DNA of 64,000 nucleotides from Pseudarthrobacter sp. C4D7 (lineage in GTDB: Bacteria; Actinomycetota; Actinomycetes; Actinomycetales; Micrococcaceae), in assembly GCF_013359725.1 (NCBI RefSeq), contig NZ_JABFMW010000002.1, positions 310,001 through 374,000 of the forward strand. Direction: 5' to 3'. A program made the position numbers and the translations under genes. The notes below the pieces were generated by a model. It did not search any database and had not been told where the DNA came from. It saw only the letters and a program-made list of their open reading frames with translations. Positions 33,301 through 40,351 of the stretch are shown here, in pieces; position 1 is the stretch's first letter; every line of letters starts with the position of its first letter.

Positions 33301-35085
33301 TCCCTGGGCCGGACGCCAGGTCTTGCCGCCGTCCGTGGATACTTCGACGCCGGCCACAATGCCGCCGGAATCGGTGGCGGTTCCTGACACCGTCACGGAG
33401 GATCCGTGTGCGATGGTGGTTCCGTCCGCCGGGGCGGTAATGGAGACGACCGGTCCTGCCGTATCAGTGCTGGCGCTCGCCGTCGTCAATGATGCGTCAA
33501 GGGAGGCGGGCTGGGCTCCCATATCCGCCAGGAGATTGACCTGTGCCTGCTGCATCCGGGAGTCCGGTACGGCGCCGGGGCCGTCGTGCTGCTGGTCCAG
33601 CCCCCAGGTCCACTGCACGCTGCCGGCAGAGAACACCAGGGCCCCGCTGGCCGCCTTGTATAACGTGACGCTGTGCGTGGTGGTGCCGGGCTTCACCGTG
33701 TTCCCGAAGTCCTGCAGGTACTGGTCCACGCTTCCGGTCGTTGTGGAAAGCCGGACCAGCCCCGCCGGCCTGAAGCCGTTGTCCACATCCTCATTCGATT
33801 CGTAGCCCACAGTGTGGGGCGCAAGCTGGGCGGAACCTCCTGCCGGGAGCGAAGCAAGGGACGTGTTGCGCCAGAGCCGGGACTTTCCCTCCGCTGCACT
33901 CACGGTGACCGGCAGGTCGGTGAAGTTGGACATGTACATCGTGCCGGTGAGGCCGTTTTCCGGCCGCCCTGCACCGTTGGCGGGAGCGGCATAGCGTGGA
34001 TCGCGCCACGTACCGGTCCATTCCGTGCTCGGATCGATTTTGGCGTTCGACCACGTTTCCTTATAGGAAACCAGGGTGCGGTACGCGGCCCCGTCCGCGT
34101 TCGACGGTTCGTACCGCGTACGCCAGTAGGCCTCATTGCCGGAGAGGAACTGCAGATTGACGCCGGCATCCCGGGCGGCCTCCACATTGGCGCGCTGGGC
34201 GCCGGACCAATACTCGTCATGGCCTACGGAGAGAAAGACTTTGTGGTTGAGCAGCAGTGGGCCGCTGCGGTCCGTGTCCACCCCGCTGATGTAGGAGACG
34301 TCGTAGCCATTCTTTTCCAGGAACCGCACCAGCGGGTACTCATTACTGAAGTAGAAGTCGCGCCCGTCCGGTCCGCTGCGGGTGTTTACGGGCCGGTTGT
34401 AGCTGATCTTGTACGCCCGCCCGTTGGCCCCGCCTTCGTAGAAGTCGGAACCACCGTAGGTGTTGTACGCCTGCCAGGTCGGGTCGGAGGTCTGGAAAAC
34501 CACAGGGGATCGGCTGCTGTCGTTGCGGACGATGAACGTGATGTGGCTGCGCCCTCCGGTGTCCGCACGGTTGAGGACGGCGATGTAGACGCCGGAGACG
34601 GCTGTTGACGGTACCTGCCAAGTGGCGGAGACTGCCCAGGTGCCGCAGTCGTACAGTCCGGTGGCCACATCCGAGGTGCACTGGGGCTGGGCCTGCCGGA
34701 ATGCCGAGGGGACCACGTCCGCGACTTTCCTGGCGCCGAGACCCTGGTACCACCCGGTGCGGTAGACCGCGATGGTGTAGTTGCTGGCGGTGGTATCAAT
34801 TTTGAACTGCAGCGGCTGGCCCGCGTTCACGCTGATGTCCGTCGAAAAGCCCTGCAGGGTTCCATCCCCTGCGCCGTCAACGTCCCACTCTGAGGCCGGG
34901 CTGCCGGGCCTGGAATTCTCACAGGCGATGGGGTTGAGCAGCGGCGCGCAGGGGTCCGCGGCATTGGCTGCCTGGAGGACGCCAAGGGGCACAAATGCGG
35001 GAAGCAACGCTGTAAGAAGAGCGAGTACCAGCGTGGCAGCAGACCTTTGCAGGACCGGCCGATAGTGCACCTTCGATGCGGGCAT
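30316..35085 (-). CDS. Giant secreted protein: dimethylformamidase-like domain plus four DUF4082 and Ig-like repeats
   Basis: 1589-residue exported protein. A signal peptide (about 1-43, cleavage near QAANA) is followed by a large domain (about 45-545) like the C-terminal domain of N,N-dimethylformamidase large subunits, with the blocks TGWYQGLGARKV and SVGHDEYWS. An Ig-like domain comes next. Four DUF4082 domains start near residues 633, 900, 1160 and 1430, the first three each followed by a SbsA-type Ig-like domain. The second and third DUF4082-Ig units are close copies. No LPxTG or C-terminal anchor is seen, so it is probably released or held non-covalently. Substrate unknown; a surface carbohydrate or amide is possible. 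ATG 35085 has AGGAG seven bases ahead. Confidence 0.85.
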   Translation of the reverse strand: MPASKVHYRPVLQRSAATLVLALLTALLPAFVPLGVLQAANAADPCAPLLNPIACENSRPGSPASEWDVDGAGDGTLQGFSTDISVNAGQPLQFKIDTTASNYTIAVYRTGWYQGLGARKVADVVPSAFRQAQPQCTSDVATGLYDCGTWAVSATWQVPSTAVSGVYIAVLNRADTGGRSHITFIVRNDSSRSPVVFQTSDPTWQAYNTYGGSDFYEGGANGRAYKISYNRPVNTRSGPDGRDFYFSNEYPLVRFLEKNGYDVSYISGVDTDRSGPLLLNHKVFLSVGHDEYWSGAQRANVEAARDAGVNLQFLSGNEAYWRTRYEPSNADGAAYRTLVSYKETWSNAKIDPSTEWTGTWRDPRYAAPANGAGRPENGLTGTMYMSNFTDLPVTVSAAEGKSRLWRNTSLASLPAGGSAQLAPHTVGYESNEDVDNGFRPAGLVRLSTTTGSVDQYLQDFGNTVKPGTTTHSVTLYKAASGALVFSAGSVQWTWGLDQQHDGPGAVPDSRMQQAQVNLLADMGAQPASLDASLTTASASTDTAGPVVSITAPADGTTIAHGSSVTVSGTATDSGGIVAGVEVSTDGGKTWRPAQGKQNWTYTYIQKGLSTAGIRVRAIDDSANAGAAASITIPLSGPYTVFGQQVPTVEDGQDGGAYELGMKFTPATDGFITGVRFYKSTSNTGSHVGSLWSADGQRLASAAFASETASGWQKVLFTQPVAVTAGTTYTVSYTDPKGHYAVKDYQWAYFGFSDPPMTVAGGFGSPAAGVYGSPDTFPSATYGNGNYFVDAVFDTTDNTPLTASGQWPLPGSSSVPQSTTVGAVFSKPVTASSVQLTLTAANGTQAAGSTVYDSVTRKATFTPSAPLALATTYTAVLSATASTGGALTAGGTWSFTTVVSPPAPGTCPCSFYDDSVQPGLPEVKDGTPLTLGVRFSSTAEGTVTGVRFYKSGGNSGTHTGTLFSASGSTLATVTFANESTSGWQTAYFNQPVPMTANTEYVMAYKSTTGTYSATVNGFGSGLSSGNLRAVSDAGAYSYSSDFPGNRSTTSYLVDVVVQYADPPFTATGQTPLPGSTSVPLDTMVSAAFSKPASASTVTLVLTGPDGAPVPGATVFNSTAGKVTFTPSAPLNPSSTYTATVTATSSTGQQLSAGGSWTFTTVPPPRVEGTCPCTLYQDTVTPTVLEVKDGVPLTLGVRFASSSAGSITGVRFYKAAGNTGTHTGALFTAAGQQLAGVTFSGESTAGWQTATFSQPVAIAADTEYIAAYKSPTGTYSYTQGGFSTGFTSGPLRTTQGSGGYSYSADFPGNSSSNSYLVDVVFTGTAPPPAPTPLTVSSFAPAANATGVAVDTKPSLTLSAAVQPGSALALSAGGTSIAGSSALSADGRTITFSPAQLLPAGTAIAASANNVVSTDGAVLPPTSWQFTTAKAPPPSQTLFSSLVPKVATSTETRAIDLGTAFRTTAPGVVTALRFYKGPNNKGVHTGALWDPAGVKVAGVTFTNETASGWQTAVLSTPVRLTVGSTYVVSYNAPAGKYSYTSNFFTKDWTSGVLVAPAAKNGLFRYGTGTAVPNRTSAATNYFVDVVFAPDPA
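31140..32700 (-). repeat. Duplicated DUF4082 plus Ig-like coding unit
   Basis: Within the giant gene, two consecutive units of about 260 codons encode DUF4082 followed by an Ig-like domain. They share blocks such as TLGVRF, TGVRFYK, GTHTG, ESTxGWQTA and SADFPGN/SSDFPGN at matching places. This points to a tandem duplication within the gene. Boundaries are approximate. Confidence 0.65.
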
Positions 35086-35293
35086 TGTGAACTCCTGGAT
35101 TGAAGCGTAGGTACCGGCGGGACATGGCGTCCTTGCCGGAAGCCGCACCCCCGGGGCGGCCAAACCAAGATATTCAGTTGTCCCAGCGTCAGGAGCTCAT
35201 CATCGGGGCTGTCGCCCCGGGATGGTCAGGCATTGGCGGAACCGGTACGGAGACCTTTGGGACCACCAACGCCACCGGGCAGGCAGCCTTGTA
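35086..35293 (-). promoter_or_regulatory. Long structured 5' leader of the giant secreted protein
   Basis: About 208 bases lie between the predicted transcript start and the ATG. Hairpins on the minus strand include an 8-bp stem pairing 35266-35273 with 35229-35236, a 6-bp stem 35204-35209/35214-35219 with a four-base loop, and a two-part stem spanning 35114-35139. AGGAG follows just before the start. The folded leader suggests riboswitch-like or RNA-stability control. It does not contain the conserved GGGGTGAAT core of the ydaO c-di-AMP riboswitch, and I cannot assign a class. Confidence 0.45.
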
Positions 35294-35299
35294 TGCGTG

Positions 35300-35305
35300 A
35301 GTCTA
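35300..35305 (-). promoter_or_regulatory. Candidate -10 element of the giant protein gene
   Basis: On the minus strand TAGACT lies 15 bases after TTGCCG, a slightly short spacer. Downstream of it runs the long structured leader. The 35306-35453 stretch between this and the oleD stop holds a small hairpin at the oleD end (35448-35461) and otherwise no recognised element. Confidence 0.4.
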
Positions 35306-35453
35306 GGGGCGGACGGGACGCGGCAACGGGAAACGGAAACCATTTCGGGCAGGTGTGTGGGAATCCACAGGGCGCTGACCTGGCATGATCGGCCGGGACA
35401 TGCCGCATGCGCATGGTGGTGGCCGGTACAACCGGAGCGGACTTCCTGGCGCT

Positions 35454-36449
35454 TCAGCGCCCGGAAACGGCCCGCACTGTTCCCCGACCGTAGTATTCCG
35501 CCAGCCGTTCAAGGCCTTCATCGATCGAGACGGCGGGAGTCCAGTCCAGGAGGCGTTGCGTTTCCCGCTGGTCGAACCAGTGGGCGGTGGACAGCTGCTC
35601 GGCGAGGAACCGGGTCATGGGCGGTTCGTCCTGCTGGCCGAGCCTGGGCCAGGCCTTTTCCACCACCATTCCCGCGGCCCGGGCCAGGGTTCCAGGCACG
35701 GACCACGACGGCGCGGGCACGCCGCCCGCGGCGCAGATGCCGGCGATCAGTTCGCCCACCGGCCGCGGTTCACCGTTGGTGACAACCAAAGCCCGGCCGT
35801 GGATGAAACCCATCCGGTCCAGCGCAGCCACAATCCCGGCCGCAGCGTTGTCCACATAGGTGGTGTCGATGAGCGCGGCGCCGGCGTCCAGCAGCGGCAG
35901 CCGGTTCCGTGCCGCCCGTGCCAGCACCCGCTCCACCAGTTGGGTGTCACCGGGCCCCCACACCACGTGGGGCCGCACTGCTGCCCCGCGGAAGTCCGGG
36001 CCGTCCGCGGCAAGTGCCTGCAGTTCGGCCTGGGCCTTGGTGCGGGCGTAGTCGCCGTGGGCGCGCTCCGGATCGGCCGGCTCCGCTCCAAGGCCTGCAA
36101 TGGCGGCACCCGAATTGGCCACCGAGGGCGAGGACACAAAGACCAGGTCCCGGACACCTGCTTCGCGGGCTGCGAGGATCAGCCGGCGGGTGCCCTGCAC
36201 ATTTATGGCCTCGAACTCCCCGGCACTGCCGGTGAAGGACACTTTGGCGGCAAGGTGGATGATGGCTTCCGCGCCCTGGACCGCGGCGGCCACCGCGGCA
36301 TCATCGGTGAGCGAACCGCACCGGTCCGCCGCGCCGTCGACCCCGGACGGACGCCGCTGGAACGTGCTGACCTCGTGGCCTCTGCGTACCAGCAGGCCTG
36401 CCACCTCACGCCCCAGCAGGCCGCTCGCGCCGGTAACCAGGACTTTCAT
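35454..36449 (-). CDS. oleD: NAD(P)-dependent 3-beta-hydroxysteroid dehydrogenase-like oxidoreductase OleD
   Basis: 331-residue extended short-chain dehydrogenase. The Rossmann motif TGASGLLG is near the N-terminus and YARTK carries the catalytic Tyr and Lys. In olefin biosynthesis OleD reduces the 2-alkyl-3-ketoacid made by OleA to the 2-alkyl-3-hydroxyacid. The frame is open far upstream, but ATG 36449 begins the Rossmann fold directly and overlaps the oleBC stop by four bases (ATGA). It is the last gene of oleA-oleBC-oleD, all translationally coupled. Confidence 0.9.
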   Translation of the reverse strand: MKVLVTGASGLLGREVAGLLVRRGHEVSTFQRRPSGVDGAADRCGSLTDDAAVAAAVQGAEAIIHLAAKVSFTGSAGEFEAINVQGTRRLILAAREAGVRDLVFVSSPSVANSGAAIAGLGAEPADPERAHGDYARTKAQAELQALAADGPDFRGAAVRPHVVWGPGDTQLVERVLARAARNRLPLLDAGAALIDTTYVDNAAAGIVAALDRMGFIHGRALVVTNGEPRPVGELIAGICAAGGVPAPSWSVPGTLARAAGMVVEKAWPRLGQQDEPPMTRFLAEQLSTAHWFDQRETQRLLDWTPAVSIDEGLERLAEYYGRGTVRAVSGR

Positions 36450-39103
36450 GGCTTCCCCGGACGTCCGCCGGCCAGGACGGACGATGCCCAGCGGGACAAC
36501 CGGGACCTGTCGATCTTTGCGTTGTGGCGGATATCGGTGGGTTGGGCAGGGACAACCAGGACCGCAGACACGGACACCCCAGCCGCCAGTGCGGCCTGCC
36601 GCACCTTTCCTGCGAGTCCGGGGCTCGCCGGGCCTGCCTTGCGGACCGGCGGAAGGGTTTCGACGACGGCGGCGATGGCCTGGGTGCCGGCCGGCCCCAC
36701 GCCGACGATGGCTGCCATGCTGACGGAGTCCAGGGTTTCGATGGCCCGTTCGGCTCCCACCGGAGTGACCACCGCGCCGGGCGCCGTGATGATGTGCGCC
36801 AGCCGCCCCTCCACCCACAGGCGGCCCTCGGCGTCGAAATGGCCCACATCGCCGGTACGGTGCCAGCCGGCCGGTCCTGCGCTGGCCTGGTCCGTAAGCC
36901 AAAGCCTGTCGTACCCGTCCTTGACGTGCGGCGCGCTGACCAGGATTTCGCCGGTAACTCCCGCATCGGTGACGGGCTCCGTTCCGGGGGCGGTACCGTC
37001 CGCCGCCAACGGAATGACGGCGATGCGGGCGCCGTGGACCGGGCGGCCTACGCAGACGCCGTTGCCGGCCCCCGGTACTGTTCCGGAGCCGGCATCGGCA
37101 GCGGCGGCCTTGATCTGTTCCAGGCTGATGTCGGTGACAGGCAAGGCCTCGGTCATGCCATAGGGGGTATGCAGCGAGGCGGCGGGCAGCAGGCGCTGCA
37201 CCTCGTCAAGGAGCGGTTCGGGAACGGGAGCGCCGGCGGAGAGCAGCAGGTCGACCCGCTTGAGCGCGGCCGCGCCCTCCGGGGTGAGGCCTGCCTGGGA
37301 GGCAACGACATTGCGCAGGGCGGCCGGGGAGGCGAAGACCACCGTGGCGTCGATGGCCGCGGCCGCGGCAGCGAGGGCGTGCGCGGTCAGGGTGCGGGGC
37401 GCGGTGACATCCATGGCCGGTGTGACGGACACGGCACCCAGAGCTGGTCCCAGCAGTGCGAACGGTGCGAAACCGGCCACCAGCCTGTCGCCGGGCTTGA
37501 TGCCGAAAGTTCCGGCCACGGTGTCCCGCATGGCGGCAAGCTGCCCGTGGGTGTACTGCACGCCCTTGGCTGGCCCGGTGGAGCCGGACGTGAAAAGTAC
37601 TGCGGCGGGGGAGCCGGCGGCCGGGGTGAAGGAAGGAGCCGCGCCGGCGTTCCCTGCGCCTGTCCTGGCCAGGGCGGCGAGCGAGGTCTCCACCCCGAGG
37701 AGCCGGCGTTGCCCGGCCGGGAGGTCGCGCACGCTGATGCGCCTGGCGGCCCAGCCCAGGGCCCGGGCGGCGGCCAGGGCCTTGTCAATTCCGATCAGGA
37801 CATCGGGTGTGGCTCCCTTGACCGCCCTGCTAAGGCCTTGGGTGCCCAGGCCGGCGTCGGCCACGACCACCACAGCTCCCAGCCGAAGGCAGGCATACAG
37901 GGCAACGGTCAGGTCCACGCCGGGTGGAACCATCAGGCTCACGCGGCTGCCCGTTCCTACCCCGGTCTTCCGGAGTCCGGCAGCAAGGCGGTTAACGCTC
38001 TCTTCCAGCTGCTGCCAGGTGAGGGAACGGGCCACCGTGCCGTCCGGTGCCATTTCCACGACGGCGCGCCCGCCGGCGTCCGGTCCGGCGGCCAGCTCCG
38101 TGAGGCGCGCCCACAGCGGTGTGAAGCCGTCACCGGCGGCCGGAGAGCTCTTGGCAACAGCGCTGTCCCCGGCCCGTGTGACGTTGGTGGCCAGCCAGTC
38201 GAAGACGGGGGTGGCGATGTCCCGGTCCTCGGCCACCAGGTGTCCGGCGCCCTCGTAACGGTGGACGTCGGCGTGCGGAAGCCGGGTGAGGAGGTCCTTG
38301 AGGTAGCGGTCGGAGAAGATCGGATCCCGCGGGCCCCACAGCATCAGGGCAGGTACCTCAAGGCTGCGCAGGCCTTCCGCTACACCGGTGAGCGCGGCGA
38401 AGCTGGGATGGGATGCGTCCACGGGAATGTCGGCTACGAAATTTCCGACCCCGGCACGCCGGGACGCTCCGCGGTATGGAGCCATATAAGCGTTCCGGAT
38501 ATCGGCGGGCAGCGCAGGGTGTGCCAGGGAGTGCGTCACCCGCAGGAAGGTGCCGGTGGTGGTGGTTCCCCACCGGTGCACGGCCGGATGCAGTGCCAGG
38601 CGCAGTGCCGCAGGGATGCTGGAGCCTGCCGGCTGGTGGACCGCGGTGTTGGTTAGGACGACGCCGGCGAGCCGGTCACGGTGGGCCAGCGCCCAGCCCA
38701 GGCTGACCACCCCGCCCCAGTCGTGGCCCACGGACACCACCGGACCCGCCAGGTCCAGCGCGTCAATCAGATCGCCGAGATCATTGATCCTGTCCGCCAG
38801 GCGGCGGAAGCTCCCGGTGCGCTCGGAGAACCCCATGTCCAGCTGGTCCACGGCCACCACCCGCCACGGATGGGCGGGATCCGATCCCGCGGCCAGCAGG
38901 CTGCGCCACAGGTAGGACCATGTGGGGTTGCCGTGCACGCACAGCAGGGTCCCCCGTGGAACCAGGCCGCGGCGGGCCAGTTCTTCCCCGTTGTCCAGCA
39001 GGTGCCAGCGGCGCACCGTGCCGGGTGCGTCAACGCCTGAGGTGGAAGGCACATCGATTTCGCGCGACCACTCGGCGTTGACGCCCGGCCAGTCGACGAT
39101 CAC
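36446..39103 (-). CDS. oleBC: OleBC fusion: beta-lactone decarboxylase plus beta-lactone synthetase
   Basis: 885-residue two-domain protein. Residues 1 to about 310 form an alpha/beta hydrolase of the haloalkane-dehalogenase type with HGNP at 57-60 and nucleophile Asp128 in GHDWGG, as in OleB, which decarboxylates a cis-beta-lactone to the olefin. Residues about 330-885 form an AMP-binding enzyme with TSGSTGPAKG at 505-514, as in OleC, which closes the beta-hydroxy acid to the lactone. The fusion is known in Micrococcus and other actinobacteria. GTG 39103 forms a GTGA overlap with oleA; open frame further upstream lies inside oleA and is not used. Confidence 0.92.
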   Translation of the reverse strand: MIVDWPGVNAEWSREIDVPSTSGVDAPGTVRRWHLLDNGEELARRGLVPRGTLLCVHGNPTWSYLWRSLLAAGSDPAHPWRVVAVDQLDMGFSERTGSFRRLADRINDLGDLIDALDLAGPVVSVGHDWGGVVSLGWALAHRDRLAGVVLTNTAVHQPAGSSIPAALRLALHPAVHRWGTTTTGTFLRVTHSLAHPALPADIRNAYMAPYRGASRRAGVGNFVADIPVDASHPSFAALTGVAEGLRSLEVPALMLWGPRDPIFSDRYLKDLLTRLPHADVHRYEGAGHLVAEDRDIATPVFDWLATNVTRAGDSAVAKSSPAAGDGFTPLWARLTELAAGPDAGGRAVVEMAPDGTVARSLTWQQLEESVNRLAAGLRKTGVGTGSRVSLMVPPGVDLTVALYACLRLGAVVVVADAGLGTQGLSRAVKGATPDVLIGIDKALAAARALGWAARRISVRDLPAGQRRLLGVETSLAALARTGAGNAGAAPSFTPAAGSPAAVLFTSGSTGPAKGVQYTHGQLAAMRDTVAGTFGIKPGDRLVAGFAPFALLGPALGAVSVTPAMDVTAPRTLTAHALAAAAAAIDATVVFASPAALRNVVASQAGLTPEGAAALKRVDLLLSAGAPVPEPLLDEVQRLLPAASLHTPYGMTEALPVTDISLEQIKAAAADAGSGTVPGAGNGVCVGRPVHGARIAVIPLAADGTAPGTEPVTDAGVTGEILVSAPHVKDGYDRLWLTDQASAGPAGWHRTGDVGHFDAEGRLWVEGRLAHIITAPGAVVTPVGAERAIETLDSVSMAAIVGVGPAGTQAIAAVVETLPPVRKAGPASPGLAGKVRQAALAAGVSVSAVLVVPAQPTDIRHNAKIDRSRLSRWASSVLAGGRPGKP

Positions 39104-40122
39104 CAAACGATTTCCAGCATTGCGGTGTTCAAGCCGGAACCGACGCCCATGCACAGGACCCTGTCGCCGCTTCCCAGCGACTGCGCCTCGGCGGCGAGCG
39201 TCATGGGAAGCGACGCCGGTCCCACGTTGCCCCAGTGCGGGAACGTGATGGGCACCTTGTCCGGGTCCAGGTCGATCGCATCGATGATGGCCTGGGTATA
39301 GGCGTTGCTGACCTGGTGGGTGACGTAGCGGTCCATCGCGGCCCAGTCCCATTCGGGTTGGGCTTCATGCCATGCGTCGACGACGAGCCGGAGGCCGCCG
39401 TCGAGCAGACCTTTTGTGTCAGTGGTCATGCCGTCAATGCCGCCCACGCACAGCTCGTGGTGCTCGGTGCCGGCGCGCATCACGCCGCCCACCACCCGGT
39501 GTGCGCCCGGGTGCTCGTCGGCGGGCCCCAGGACGGCGGCGGCGGCCCCGGATCCCAAGGTCAGCGTGGCGAACTCCCGGTTGAAGTCCTCGCGCGTTGT
39601 CTCGGGCCGCTGCAGCCGTGCCAGGGTGGCCTCCTGGGTCAGCTGGGCATCCTCGCCGTTGACAATGACGGCGTACTTTATCTGGCCGGAGTCGATCATG
39701 TTGGCTGCCAGGGTGAGGGCGTTCACGAAGCCCAGGCAGGCGTTGGCGAGGTCGAAGTTCATGGCCGACGACGGCAGGCTGAGGCTGTGGTGGATCTTCA
39801 CCGCCACGGAGGGCTCAAGGTTGCGCCGGGTCACCGAGGTGTTGATCAGCAGTCCGACATCGGACGCTTCGATGCCGGCTTCAGCGAGGGCCTTGGCGCC
39901 GGCTTCCACCGCGGCATCGTCGAACGACGTGCCGGGGGCCCACCAGCGGCGGTGGGTGATTCCCGCCACACGCTCCAGCAGTCGCGGCGGAAATTTGAGG
40001 CGCTGCAGGGTTGATGCCAGCCGGTGGTCAAAGTCCGTGGAGCTCACAATCCTGGGAGCCTCGACGCTGCTCACCGAGAGCAGCGCGGTGTTGCTGTGGC
40101 GGAAGGTTGCATTACCTGCCAA
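39100..40122 (-). CDS. oleA: 3-oxoacyl-ACP synthase III-like acyl-CoA condensing enzyme OleA
   Basis: 340-residue thiolase-fold enzyme that joins two fatty acyl-CoA molecules head to head, the first step of long-chain olefin biosynthesis. Cys129 in NACLGF is the acylated nucleophile, and Glu103 lies 26 residues before it, matching the Glu117/Cys143 pair of Xanthomonas OleA. His in HWGNVG and Asn in GSGLN complete the site. TTG 40122 is chosen because GAGGGG lies six bases ahead and it gives the MAGNATFRHSN N-terminus; GTG 40173 is also in frame. The gene is divergent from smc. Confidence 0.93.
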   Translation of the reverse strand: MAGNATFRHSNTALLSVSSVEAPRIVSSTDFDHRLASTLQRLKFPPRLLERVAGITHRRWWAPGTSFDDAAVEAGAKALAEAGIEASDVGLLINTSVTRRNLEPSVAVKIHHSLSLPSSAMNFDLANACLGFVNALTLAANMIDSGQIKYAVIVNGEDAQLTQEATLARLQRPETTREDFNREFATLTLGSGAAAAVLGPADEHPGAHRVVGGVMRAGTEHHELCVGGIDGMTTDTKGLLDGGLRLVVDAWHEAQPEWDWAAMDRYVTHQVSNAYTQAIIDAIDLDPDKVPITFPHWGNVGPASLPMTLAAEAQSLGSGDRVLCMGVGSGLNTAMLEIVW

Positions 40123-40290
40123 TTCAAGCCCCTCTTCATTTTCGTCCCGCAGTCCTGCGGTGACTGTACCCACTTCTGCGCAGGCTCAAGAGCTTAACTA
40201 TGCCTTTGCCGGGCCGGAACATGCATATCCACCCGTCCCGCCCGCGCCGGTGTCCGGGTGCTGCTGCCGGGAAATGTCGGTCCCGCGCAG

Positions 40291-40296
40291 TAGATT
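40291..40296 (+). promoter_or_regulatory. Candidate -10 element of smc
   Basis: TAGATT stands 61 bases ahead of TTG 40352, in the 229-base region between the divergent oleA and smc starts. The predicted leader contains AGGAG at 40334-40338. Confidence 0.4.
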
Positions 40297-40351
40297 GTAG
40301 TGAGCCGGTTCCAGCAAAATGCCCTACCCGCTCCAGGAGACCAGAAAAGCC

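Noticed and set aside
35086-35163. Upstream start at 35163 for the giant secreted protein
   Set aside because: It adds 26 residues before a clear signal peptide; ATG 35085 has AGGAG in ideal position.
35086-35293. ydaO-type c-di-AMP riboswitch in the giant-gene leader
   Set aside because: The conserved GGGGTGAAT core and the expected order of motifs are not found; left as an unassigned leader.
36524-38656. 710-codon open frame on the plus strand opposite oleBC
   Set aside because: Low-complexity Gly/Arg-rich translation without motifs; oleBC on the other strand has complete catalytic motifs.
27230-40122. Recent horizontal island with integrase or IS ends
   Set aside because: No integrase, transposase, tRNA-end repeat or direct repeats seen at either border, and composition looks like the rest.
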